Positions 10,111-19,800 of a stretch of 64,000 nt of DNA are shown one piece after another. Made by a program: the position numbers and the translations under genes. Below the pieces are notes generated by a model, which worked only from the letters and a program-made list of their open reading frames with translations, did no database searches and was not told where the DNA came from. Source of the stretch: Metridium senile (lineage: Eukaryota > Cnidaria > Anthozoa > Actiniaria > Metridiidae); contig OX459108.1 in assembly GCA_949775045.1 (NCBI GenBank), positions 8,187,961 through 8,251,960 of the forward strand, written 5' to 3'. How positions within the stretch are numbered: the first letter of the stretch is position 1; each line of letters opens with the position of its first letter.

Positions 10111-11823
10111 TGCTATTACAGCCTTGTCTTTCTTGTCTTGCGGCTTGATTTCTGGAAAAACTTCAAGTATCGGTATATTTTTGGTCTCTTTTGCGAAAAT
10201 AACACACAGTATAGCAGCTACGAAAGCGTTGATGGACATGAGACCGAACGGCAGGACAGGATGGATGCGAGACTGCAACAAATAACAAGATAAACAGCTT
10301 ATAAACATAATGATCTTAATATATCATAATAATAAATTATAATAATCATAAACACAGCTGTCAAACGACTACGCATGCGTGGCAAAGTTTAATTTTGCCA
10401 TTTTAAATATTAGGAATCTCGGACTACAGTGTTTAAAGGCGATTTTGTTTACAATAGCGGTATACGCGGGTCAAAGATACCGTATTCGTACACATTACAA
10501 AAGTGTATATTAATGGTAGCTTCACAATATAACGAAGGTTTTGTGCACGACTGAATTAAAGCTTATATATTCGGGGAATTTCTTATAAGATAAACTTCAA
10601 ACACTGTAGTTTAACGTTTACAAATTTACCGCTAGTCGTTTGACCGCCTACGATCCGGAAAGTGAGTAGAGTCTGGGTAAGAGAATGAGTGGGTCGAAGA
10701 ATTTCTTGATCTACACAAGAAACTGTTTCCATGGTGATAGTAACCAAACTATAAATGACTAAGTGAGTGAATACATGAATAAATAAACGAATAGATAAAG
10801 AAATGAAGTACTATGCAAATGTAAAAATAAAGTAAATAGCAAAGGTATGATTGAAAGAACAAACTCTATTTCGTTAAATATATATTTATTAAAATAAATA
10901 TCTCTTTAATAAAAGACGTATGGTCACTTACCAGCATGCACCGCGCGAAAGACTGAATATCGTGTCCCACGAAAATCGCATATTCAGACATTTTGATATA
11001 TTTTACGATGTAAGTAAGTATTTACTCTCTTATTACATTGTGACTCGCCGTACCGTAGTCACTTACAACAACTTTTGATGAATTTTTGACATTATTTTGA
11101 CATTTTTCCATCCAAATGGACCAATCAGGTACAAGTTTATGCAACGTTATGCATTCACAAGACAAGCACATTAACTCTGCAAAAAATCTTCTGAATTTAG
11201 ACCCGCTTTCACGAGAAATGAAGATTTTTTGCTAAAGTCAGAATTTTTTCGAGTTCAAATCCGCGTCGTTTTAGTGGCCATTTTTGGAACTATAATGCGT
11301 CACATAAATTAGTGTTTTGTGCAAGAATTACGAATTAAACTAGTCATAATTAGCTTTACATCGATTTGTGACTCGCCGTACCGTAGTCACTTAAAACAAC
11401 TTTTGATGAATTTTTGACATTATTTTGACATTTTTCCATCCCAATGGACCGATCAGGTACAAGTTTATATCGACAGGAGGGGACTTTAGTAACTTTGATG
11501 TCTATAATTGGTCCATTGAGATGAAAAAATGTCAAAATTATGTAACAAATTCAATCAAACGTTTTTGTAAGTGACTACGGTACGGCGAGTCGCACAGTAA
11601 ATCTTGTAGCGTTTTGTTGCATTTGTTTTCTTGAATTATGACTGACTGAGAATGAATGATAACACTCAAATCCAAATAAACAACGCAAAGCATGCCGGTG
11701 AGTGACCATGGGTCTCTTAATTAAATAAATCAATAAATAGATAAGCTTACCCCATAGGCTATGTAACCGCTCGCCATTATACCAATGTATATAATACATG
11801 AATGAAATCCCATAGCAACATTT
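10108..11823 (-). CDS. SLC22-like major facilitator transporter, last two exons only
   Basis: Exon A is 11823-11751 and reads RNVAMGFHSCIIYIGIMASG, the TM11 region of organic-cation-transporter-like proteins, with a donor GGG|GTAAGC. Exon B is 10274-10108, after the acceptor TTGTTGCAG. It reads SRIHPVLPFGLMSINAFVAA, continues through the last membrane helix to FAKETKNIPILEVFPE, and has a short lysine-rich tail. The phases agree. Exon A begins in phase 2, so earlier exons must exist, but none was found upstream to 16 kb. The gene is therefore a 3' fragment here: a remnant, or a gene whose 5' part is displaced by the transposons at 12-16 kb. The stop codon coincides with the end of a MITE. Confidence 0.65.
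10357..10648. mobile_element. MITE with GCGGTCAAACGACTA ends
   Basis: The left end, gctgtcaaacgactacgcatg, pairs with the right end, cgctagtcgtttgaccgc. A partial second copy lies at 9398-9660. It sits in the intron between the two SLC22-like exons. Confidence 0.7.
11039..11140. mobile_element. solo arm of the TGTGACTCGCCGTACC foldback MITE
   Basis: It is nearly identical to the left arm of the complete element at 11367-11597 and in the same orientation. The matching right arm is absent. Confidence 0.75.
11367..11597. mobile_element. foldback MITE with TGTGACTCGCCGTACCGTAG ends
   Basis: The left arm, 11367-11468, is the reverse complement of the right arm, 11510-11597, through gactcgccgtaccgtagtca and on through tgacattttt and caatggacc. 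It is an almost fully palindromic element within the SLC22-like intron. Confidence 0.85.
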
Positions 11824-11959
11824 CTAGTTACAAATATAGAGAAATGTCAATTACAATGGCTTATATATATGGGGGCCCGAATTGGTCAAAATACACATAA
11901 TTAATTTTTCGCTATTGATAAATAATTATATGTACTCAAGTAATTATTTTTTCGTCCAT

Positions 11960-12211
11960 CAGAATTAATTATTAGTACTGTTTGAATTAATTTTTCCTCT
12001 TTTAGATAATTAAACATGGTTCTACAATTATTTATATCTACTCTACCAATTATTTTTAACTAAATTAATTAATTATTTGTAGTATCAGAATTAATTATTA
12101 GTACTGTTTGAATTAATTTTTCCTCTTTTAGATAATTAAACATGGTTCTACAATTATTTATATCTACTCTACCAATTATTTTTAACTAAATTAATTAATT
12201 ATTTGTAGTAT
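11960..12211 (+). repeat. 126-bp tandem duplication, AT-rich
   Basis: Two adjacent near-identical 126-bp units begin agaattaattattagtactg at 11961 and 12087. The flanks are also AT-rich, with further short repeats (ctggaattatttattcctct at about 12290-12335). This could be the subterminal region of the transposon that carries the HECT and integrase genes, but no inverted end was found. Confidence 0.85.
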
Positions 12212-12338
12212 TACATTTATTTTTGCTTTGTTTTCAACTCTTTTTGAGCAAGATTTAATTTTTCGTGAGTACGAATTAATTATTTCTCTTCTGGAATTAT
12301 TTATTCCTCTTCTGGAATTATTTATTCCTCTTTTGCAA

Positions 12339-12782
12339 TTAATTAGCGAATCCCATGTAGCAATGCGCGCTCCAATTATCATTCCCGTCGGCCATTGCCA
12401 GACCTCTTTCAATATGGCGGCGACCAGACGGCGAGTACATGTAATTCGAGAAAGAAATGAAAGAGGTTTTTCCCATTTTCTCCAAAATTTGAAAACAGTT
12501 TTGTCGCAGCTCTTGGTCAAAGTACTTTGCTTTGATCTCTCTGTTTACAAGCCGAATCCACTCTCTTCGTGGCCCTCCCAGATCGACAACATCCTCTCCC
12601 ATGAATCCAACTTTGAATGTAAACCTGTAATTATCCATGTACTCCAGTTCACTAAAGGTAGTAAAAAGGGCTCTCTCCCTATCCACATTTATGTAATTAG
12701 TCTCCCCTTCACATTCTTCATCTGTGGAAACAACATCAAGTTTTCTACCCAGAACAATTTTATCTTGTAGGAACCGAAGCAC
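12339..12782 (-). pseudogene. HECT E3 ligase-like domain fragment (N-lobe)
   Basis: The minus frame reads FTFKVGFMGEDVVDLGGPRR and EWIRLVNREIKAKYFD, the start of a HECT domain as in G2E3-type proteins (the DxGGPxRE motif). The frame then runs to MYSPSGRRHIERGLAMADGN and stops. The C-terminal lobe with the catalytic cysteine is missing, and the beginning needs an upstream exon because the frame is closed just before the acceptor-like ttagtag. G2E3-like HECT genes are often carried by invertebrate and fish transposons. It starts 10 bp from the divergent transposase, so the two may belong to one element. Confidence 0.6.
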
Positions 12783-12791
12783 TTCACAACA

Positions 12792-14240
12792 GTGTTTCTG
12801 AATCCTGATCTACTAATTACCGATGAGTCGTGTGAAGAAGTCCTTCGTCAACTTTTTGATGCGAATGGGACACTGTCGCTGTTGAAACTTGACATTGAAA
12901 GGGGAGACCCCAATCCAACAGGATTTCCAGCAAGTGCAATTCAAGAACCAATTCAGAACTTAAGTAGTTGTATATGTCATCTAATTTACTTAATCTCGTC
13001 GACTAAAGGAAATGAGGACACAAGTTGTGATGCAGCTTACTCATCAGGTGTAGTGTCATCACAGGGACCTGGTCGAAAGCGTTATGAAATCACTAAAGAT
13101 CAGCTGGAACATTTGCGCTCATTATTTTTTCCTTGGAAAAAGATAGCTGATATGCTTCAAGTGAGTATTTCTACTATCCAAAGGCGACGGAAAGAATTTG
13201 GTTTAAGTGATGAATTTGAGGGATATTCGAATATAACAGATGATGAACTGGACATGATTTATGAAAGTATAACAGGAAATTCGAGTGAAGGTCCAGTAGT
13301 TACCCCAAATATAGGTAGAAGGCGGTTCATTGGTGCTCTTAGGAGCCGGGGGTTGCGTGTTCAAAGGTGGAGAGTGACAGATTGTTTACAGCGCTTAGAC
13401 CCTGTGGGTACTAGTTTACGATGGAGGATGACTATACACCGTAGAAAATATTATGTCCCAACTCCCAACAGCCTCTGGCACATTGATTCTGGTCACAAAC
13501 TCATAAGATATAAACTCATAACGCATGTCTGCATTGATGGGAAAACTAGGTTATTGATATATGTTTCATGTTGCAATAATAACAAGGCAGATACTGTCCT
13601 GGATTTGTTCCAAAAAGGTGTTGAAGAATGGGGCCTCCCATCACGTGTGCGATGTGACTATGGTATGGAAAACTATTATGTTGGTCAATATATGATACAA
13701 AATCGTGGTGAAAACAGAGGAAGCATCATAACTGGATCGTCGGTGCACAATTCAAGAGTTGAGAGATCCCACCGTGATATATATGCTGGTGTGCTTGGTT
13801 TTTATTCACGAATCTTTGAATCAATGGAAGAAGAAGGAATTCTAAACATACTGGATGATGTGCATTTATATAGTCTGCACTATGTTTACATACCTAGAAT
13901 AAACAAGTCCTTGAAAGAGTTTGTTCAACAAATGAATCACCATCCAGTTTCAACTGAAAACAACCAGTCACCTTTACAAATGTGGGAAAGGGGTATGTTA
14001 GAAAACATGCACTCAGGACACACAGCACTATTGCCTGCAGAAATCGATGAATTTGGATTGGACCCAGAGAGTGTACATTTAGTTGAAGATGATGACTATC
14101 AGGTGAATGTTGTGCCCCCATCAATTGATGGATTTGATGAACAATCAAGTAATATGCCTTATCCGCTACAGAATGATCAAAACTGTGGAATTGACATATT
14201 CAAGCAATGTGTGCAATTCATTCATTCTTTTGCTGAATGA
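12792..14240 (+). CDS. integrase-core (rve-like) DDE transposase
   Basis: A single long frame of about 482 codons. The first codon here is GTG, so the true start is probably in an upstream exon or at a later ATG. Residues about 97-138 form a helix-turn-helix: GRKRYEITKDQLEHLRSLFF, then WKKIADMLQVSISTIQRRRK. The integrase core follows, with a likely catalytic triad D232 (WHIDSG), D289 (VRCDYGMEN) and E324 (SRVERSHRD). The D-to-E spacing of 34 is retroviral-integrase-like. The acidic C-terminus is unassigned. This family is widespread as lone 'integrase core' genes in cnidarian and fish genomes. The frame and triad are intact, so it may be functional. Its transposon ends were not found. Confidence 0.85.
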   Translation: MFLNPDLLITDESCEEVLRQLFDANGTLSLLKLDIERGDPNPTGFPASAIQEPIQNLSSCICHLIYLISSTKGNEDTSCDAAYSSGVVSSQGPGRKRYEITKDQLEHLRSLFFPWKKIADMLQVSISTIQRRRKEFGLSDEFEGYSNITDDELDMIYESITGNSSEGPVVTPNIGRRRFIGALRSRGLRVQRWRVTDCLQRLDPVGTSLRWRMTIHRRKYYVPTPNSLWHIDSGHKLIRYKLITHVCIDGKTRLLIYVSCCNNNKADTVLDLFQKGVEEWGLPSRVRCDYGMENYYVGQYMIQNRGENRGSIITGSSVHNSRVERSHRDIYAGVLGFYSRIFESMEEEGILNILDDVHLYSLHYVYIPRINKSLKEFVQQMNHHPVSTENNQSPLQMWERGMLENMHSGHTALLPAEIDEFGLDPESVHLVEDDDYQVNVVPPSIDGFDEQSSNMPYPLQNDQNCGIDIFKQCVQFIHSFAE

Positions 14241-14981
14241 ACATTAAAGACATACAAGGTGAACATCTAATAGTTGAGGTGTAGCAATCACATAGACTAA
14301 ATTAATGGCCAAGTAGTGAAGAAACTGTACATTTACTATAATCCTTTCATGTCAAGAGCTAGTCTGGTATGACAATGTTAAGAGGCAAAAATAGTTTTCT
14401 TTTGTCATTTAGCATTACTAAAATTAACAGTCTGTATTAGAGTGCACACACATAATCTGTGAAACAAATAGTACTAATTACTACTAAATAGTGCTGATTA
14501 GACAATAGGAAACAAAGGAATGGAGCACCTATTTTGTATTATTTGTTTCACGGATTTAGTGTGTGCACTCTACTGTCATGTTTGGTTGGCTTTAATTTGG
14601 TACTGTAGGTAATTAGAGTGCTTACCACATGAGCATGAAACGATGAATTCATAATATTTGGATAGATCCTTGTTATATATGTTTTTGTTATTGACTTTAT
14701 GCCTCTGTGAATTCTTAGATAGTACATACATGTAACTACATAGTTAATGCCTAAATAAGCAAGGTTTTAACTTTTCTTATTTTTATGAACTCAATTAAAA
14801 CACCAAAAATGAGAACGTATATGTACAGTTTATTATATATTTATACAAAATGCAACTATAAAATGGTAACGTGTACTTACAAAAGGTATCATCATATAAA
14901 GAGTGCTTACAATACATCATGATAGGCTTTTAAACAAAATTTTGCAAATTGGTATGACAGTCTTCTATTGTGTAATTAACA
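14241..14981. other. 3' flank of the transposase, contains one MITE
   Basis: Apart from the MITE at 14438-14572, this AT-rich stretch has no gene. It separates the plus-strand transposase from the convergent minus-strand ORF. Confidence 0.4.
14438..14572. mobile_element. short MITE of the TAGAG..CACTA family
   Basis: A 135-bp element. The left end, TAGAGTGCACACAC, pairs with the right end, GTGTGCACTCTA. Both arms continue inward as gtgaaacaaata. The flanking TA fits a TA target duplication. The ends match those at 9803-10110 and 47391-47767. Confidence 0.85.
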
Positions 14982-15632
14982 CTATTTTGCAGAATTCAGA
15001 TACAAAGTTTTCACTTCAACGGGATCAACAAGTTCTTTAGTTTTGGCTGAACTTATGATTGCATTTATGTCAAATGGACATTTTACATGATGTCCTGTGG
15101 CAGCACCATTTGCCTCTTTTGTGTTATCATTCGTAAGATCGACTGTTGCAGCAGTCCTTGTTCTGGAAGATGACAATGATAGGTTGGTAGGTTGTACTGC
15201 AGATGATGTCATAGTTGATGGGCTCAAGGTTGATGGACTCACAGTTGATTGGTGGCTCACTGTTGCAGTGCTTGTAGATGAAGTTGATTGGCTCACTGGT
15301 GCAGTGATTGTAGATGTAGCTGGGCTTATGCTGGAAGTGGAGTGTCTATCAAAAACAGAGTATGCAAGCACGTCATCATCATCATCATCGCTGGGCAGTT
15401 CAGCAAGCAGCCTCATGTAGATGCAGCCTGCTGGCGCAATTGATTTTAGAAGAAGCTTAGAGTCTATCCTTCTTCCGACGGGAATGTTTGGCTTAACTAA
15501 GGTCCCGGAACAGTTTTTCACTATTTCAAATGAGAATCCCTCCATTTCAGTAGGTTTTTTCAGTTTCCTTTTCACATCCGGATATTCTTGAATGCAATAA
15601 ACCTCCACTACTAATGGTGCACTTATAGACAA
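14982..15632 (-). CDS. Ser/Thr-rich ORF of unknown function, possibly part of the HECT transposon gene
   Basis: An intact 216-codon frame. Residues about 1-85 look folded (VEVYCIQEYPDVKRKLKKPT, then AGCIYMRLLAELP). An acidic run DDDDDD, a long Ser/Thr-rich low-complexity region (about 95-160) and a C-terminal block VKCPFDINAIISSAKTKELV follow. I recognise no family. It is on the same strand as the HECT fragment and could be the 5' exon of that gene, with the transposase nested in an intron, or a separate accessory gene. Confidence 0.4.
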   Translation of the reverse strand: MSISAPLVVEVYCIQEYPDVKRKLKKPTEMEGFSFEIVKNCSGTLVKPNIPVGRRIDSKLLLKSIAPAGCIYMRLLAELPSDDDDDDVLAYSVFDRHSTSSISPATSTITAPVSQSTSSTSTATVSHQSTVSPSTLSPSTMTSSAVQPTNLSLSSSRTRTAATVDLTNDNTKEANGAATGHHVKCPFDINAIISSAKTKELVDPVEVKTLYLNSAK

Positions 15633-15783
15633 CTATTGCTCCCTCGAATTCATGCGGTCAGCGGTCGAAAAACGGGAGTTAAAGGAATTAATGAATTCGA
15701 CCTTAGTTTACGGCCGAATTATTGATCAAAAATGATTCCTAAAAAGCCTAAAAACACAGAACATCAGCCAAGAGTAAGCCAAA

Positions 15784-16105
15784 AGTTCTTTTGGAATGGA
15801 ATTAAAAGCCTGAAGAATCAGTTCTACCAACACAAAATCGGTTTAAAAAGACAATGAAGTTGAATTAATTAATTAATTTTATTATGAATAAGTTTATGTA
15901 AAACATAATTTTGTTTGTAAAAAAAAACTCGTGCAATTTCGAAATAAAAATTACTAAAAAAGCTAGTTTATTAAGCCTAAAAAGTCTAAATAAACAAACG
16001 CTATTCAACCAATTTTGAATCATGTTTGTATATTTAAACTCATTTTTAATGTTTTCTGTGAATGAGGTTGTGAAAATTGCATCAATAAATATATTTTTCA
16101 ATCGA
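15784..16105. repeat. dispersed repeat, copy 2 of 2
   Basis: It resembles 6283-6605 in order and orientation. It begins about 150 bp beyond the Ser/Thr-rich ORF, so it may mark the edge of the transposon cluster. Confidence 0.65.
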
Positions 16106-16121
16106 CCAAAGGTCCACGAAA

Positions 16122-16488
16122 AACGGTCGTGTTTTTTCATGAGAAAATGCGAAACAAAAAGTATGAAACATAAAGAGCATTGATATAAGTATTTATTATT
16201 AGGTATACTAGCTGAAAAAATACAATCTGATTATTTTTAAATAACATTTTCTTCAATTTAATTAAACCTTGCAATCTCACTCCAACACAAAAGAAAACCC
16301 ACACGGTTTTTTTCAGTTTATTTACAGCGCGAACTACACAAGTATGACCATGCACTTTTGATGCTTGCACATTTTCGTATTTGCACGGGTTTTTTTGTAC
16401 ATTAAACGGTCGCGTTTTTTCATGAGAAACTGCGAAACAAAAAGCCATGAAACATAAAGAGCATTAATCAAGGATTTATTATTAGGGA
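16122..16488 (+). repeat. direct repeat pair of ~84 bp upstream of TRPA1-like gene
   Basis: 16122-16206 and 16406-16488 share cgtttttt-catgaga, gcgaaacaaaaag and catgaaacataaagagcatt, separated by 200 bp. The pair lies 130 bp upstream of the TRPA1-like start codon, so it could overlap the promoter. Confidence 0.8.
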
Positions 16489-16618
16489 TTAATTAATAAA
16501 AGCATTTAGAAAAGACGGATTAATTAACATTTGAATAGCACTGCACTGCATATGGACATGCATGACAAACTCAATTCAAGCGCATCCAAAAGTAGATAAA
16601 TAACTAAATGACCTTATT

Positions 16619-16883
16619 ATGTTATCGAACAACACGTTCGAGTTCACCGACGATGACAATTTAAAAACTTTCGACATTTATCACAATAAGAAAGAGAAAG
16701 TCAACACACTAAAGTTGAATTACATTCAAAATGGATTTCTCGTGAAGGAACGGTCCAGCAAGCAAGTCCACAACATGAAGAGAAATTTGGAGCTTCATAA
16801 AGCTATTTCAGAGGGTCTTATTAGTGTTGTTAAAGCTGTTGTTATAGATGATGGGTCTTTGGTTAATACATACGACGACGAAG
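16619..16883 (+). CDS. TRPA1-like exon 1
   Basis: Start codon, an unstructured N-terminus and the first ankyrin repeat ([19 protein letters not shown]). Donor GACGAAG|GTATAT, phase 1. Intron 1 (16884-18703) is AT-rich with an ATC-rich stretch and no other gene. Confidence 0.85.
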
Positions 16884-19800
16884 GTATATAGTAAACGCAC
16901 TAGAAATGCAGGTTTGATTTAAAATTGGACACGTTTTACATTGCTTATCACAATGGGTTATATCATCTAGAGATTAACTTCTAAAACCCCATTAATTAAC
17001 TGCGATAAAACAATTTTAATTCAATTTTATTTTAAAACAACCAATTCAAAACAGTATTAATTTTTTTCTTCCTCAGATTTCTCTTTAATTTTACTCCTTT
17101 CTTACTGATGTAAAAATAAGTCATCTACGTTTTTACTGCGATAAAATTACAATATTAATTCAATTTTATTCATGCAACCAAAACAGTAATACCTTAGTTT
17201 CTTCTTCAGATGTTTCTTTATTTTTGCTTCATTTTTTGTGTAAATACTGCAATTAACAAGTTAATTATATTTAATTTTAAAATATAAACCTACGTTTTAT
17301 TCTTTATTAAGGTTTATATATGAAGTTACCATTTTACATTGTTGAAAAATGAGCGTCAGAAAATTCCCATTTTATGCTGTCCTGAATTAATAACTATAAT
17401 TCCACTTATTAAATATTAAATATTACTTATTACACATTAAATATTTATTAGTTTTTTTTAATCAAACAAACACCAGTAAATTCAATTCAGTTCCACTGAC
17501 TGAAAATTACCATTTTACCGTTTTGCTTCAATTACGAAGCCAGAAGCGTCATTATTGCAACAAAATAAACTCTTTTCATTTAGTCTCTGATGATGCCGTT
17601 GACGGCGATAGCTCAGACTCGATCCTACTCTATTAATTCTTTTCAGACAGTTTACAAGTGGTTGTCACTTCATGTCCACTGAATGTGCTAATCTTTTTGT
17701 TTTTATTACAAATGATAAAGGCAACGCTTTTATGCCCAGGGCTTATGTAAGTGTCAATAAATTAAATGAAAATTCAATTCTAATTTTAAAAATAGAATGA
17801 AACTAACGAGTCTTATTAGAATATATTAGAATTTTGATATTTCAAAAAATGTATTTTTTTCGTAAGTGGAATGCAAAGTTGTTCTGTTGGCGAGCAATCA
17901 TTGCACTCTTGAACAGATTTATCAACATGTTACCATCTTCATCATCAGCTTCACCATTATTTTTCTCACTATTATCATCAGACAAACATCATCATCATCA
18001 TTAATAATAATAATTCAATGTATTTCTATGGCGCATTTCTAATCTAAATGCGCCTAAATCAACAGCGTCATCATCAGACAGTCGTCACCATCATCATTGT
18101 CACCAGCTGCTTCATCTTTAGTCATTAGAAAATCATCATCATCGTCAGACAAACATCATAATCATTACCGCCACTATCGTTATCATCACCATCGTCATCA
18201 TCATCATTTGCCATCATCATCTTCATCACCATCATTATCATTGAAGACACAAAGTATGTAAAATAGTTTTTTTTTTGTGGTTGTCCTTTTTCTCTTTCTA
18301 AGTACATTCCGTCATGCGTTTTCGTTTCATAATTAATAGTTATTCTAGTTGAGTGTTCTTGTCATGGATCAGTCAACGTTTAAGCAATGTCTTTGACGCC
18401 ACAGATCTTGTATGTAGCTAGCCTTTCGTTTTTCTTCAGTATGTTCTTGCTGTAAAATGTAATTTAATTTAACGTTATATGTATAACATTCTATTTGTAG
18501 TGAAAGGGAAGTAAATGACCTTATAATTTGAAACTGTAGTGGAGTTATTGCAATGTCTGAGTCAACAATCATCATCAGCTCTTTCTTATCACCTTCATGA
18601 TCACCTTCATCACCATCATTATCATCGTTATCAATAGCATCTTCATAATCATCATCACCATCAACACCATTATCATAACCATGATCATCATTGTTTTGTC
18701 AAGGTTACTGCCCACTCCATCTTGCTGCTAAGTACAATCGACCACAAATGGTTGGTATCTTGCTGGACTCTGGTGCGGTGTGTAACATGGCGTCGCTTGT
18801 TTCTGGTATGACTCCCCTACACATCACTGCTAGGTAATTACAAATATTCACCTTTTTAAATAATGGTTGCTGCAGCCGAAGCTACAATCTACAATCAACA
18901 AGCCGCAAAGGATGTCGGTAATATGGACATAATTTGTTGACGTATTACACATTACATGTTTTCATAAACTATTTGTTTCATCCTCTACCCATTGTATCAA
19001 CTAATTATGGTAATATAACACAAACACGTGCAACCAAAATATATATTACGAATAGATCGCTAACAAGAAATGAAATGTACAACCTTTGCAGGCTTCAGAG
19101 TTTGGGCTGTAGCCTTTATTGCGACAACGATTTTTAAATGGTTGTAAAAGTGACGTGTTTTTCTCACAGATTTAACTGTATCGACGCAGCTAGAGTTCTC
19201 CTCGATCGTGGTGCCAACCCAAACATCCCCTCCCCCTGCGGTCAAACACCTCTTCATGTATGTGCAAGGTGCAACAGTATGGATGTCTTAAAACTTCTTG
19301 TTTCTAAGGTCGACATCGACTTGAATAGTAGAGATAACTTGAACAATACTTCATTACATGCCGCTTGCGCTTATGGGAACTTGGAGCCCGCTCAGGTGAG
19401 TAAAGATGGATGACAAGGGTGGCGTAGAGGTTTACCGCGCGCCTCTCGCCGCTGTGGTTCAGGTTCGAGTCCAGTCTCTTACTTACTTACTTCCGGTCGG
19501 AGACACAATAGTGTCCACGGGATAGGAATTTCCACTCATATCTGTCCCTCAAGTATCTCTCTAATTCAGTCCAGTCTCGGGCTTGGATTATATGTGAATA
19601 GAGTTTGTTTGTTTTGTAGTATATAGTGGTTTACAGCGCACCTCTCACCGCTGCATAGTCCAGATTCGAGTCCCGTCTCGGGCTTGGATTAAAAGTGATT
19701 GCTTGATGTGTTGTTCTCCCTATGCCACGAAGGTTTTACTCTCTCCTCAAAAATCAACATGTGAGCAGCAAGCCATGCTCACCAACCATGTACAATCAAA

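Noticed and set aside
12228..12770. 180-codon plus-strand frame
   Set aside because: It is the antisense of the HECT fragment, which has clear family motifs on the minus strand.
15097..15420. 107-codon plus-strand Val/Asp/Ser frame
   Set aside because: Antisense of the Ser/Thr-rich minus-strand ORF, with no features of its own.
18125..18307. Asp-rich 60-codon frame
   Set aside because: ATC/GAT simple-repeat translation in intron 1.
19417..19480. tRNA gene
   Set aside because: Boxes A and B are present but no acceptor or anticodon stems form. It fits a SINE head.
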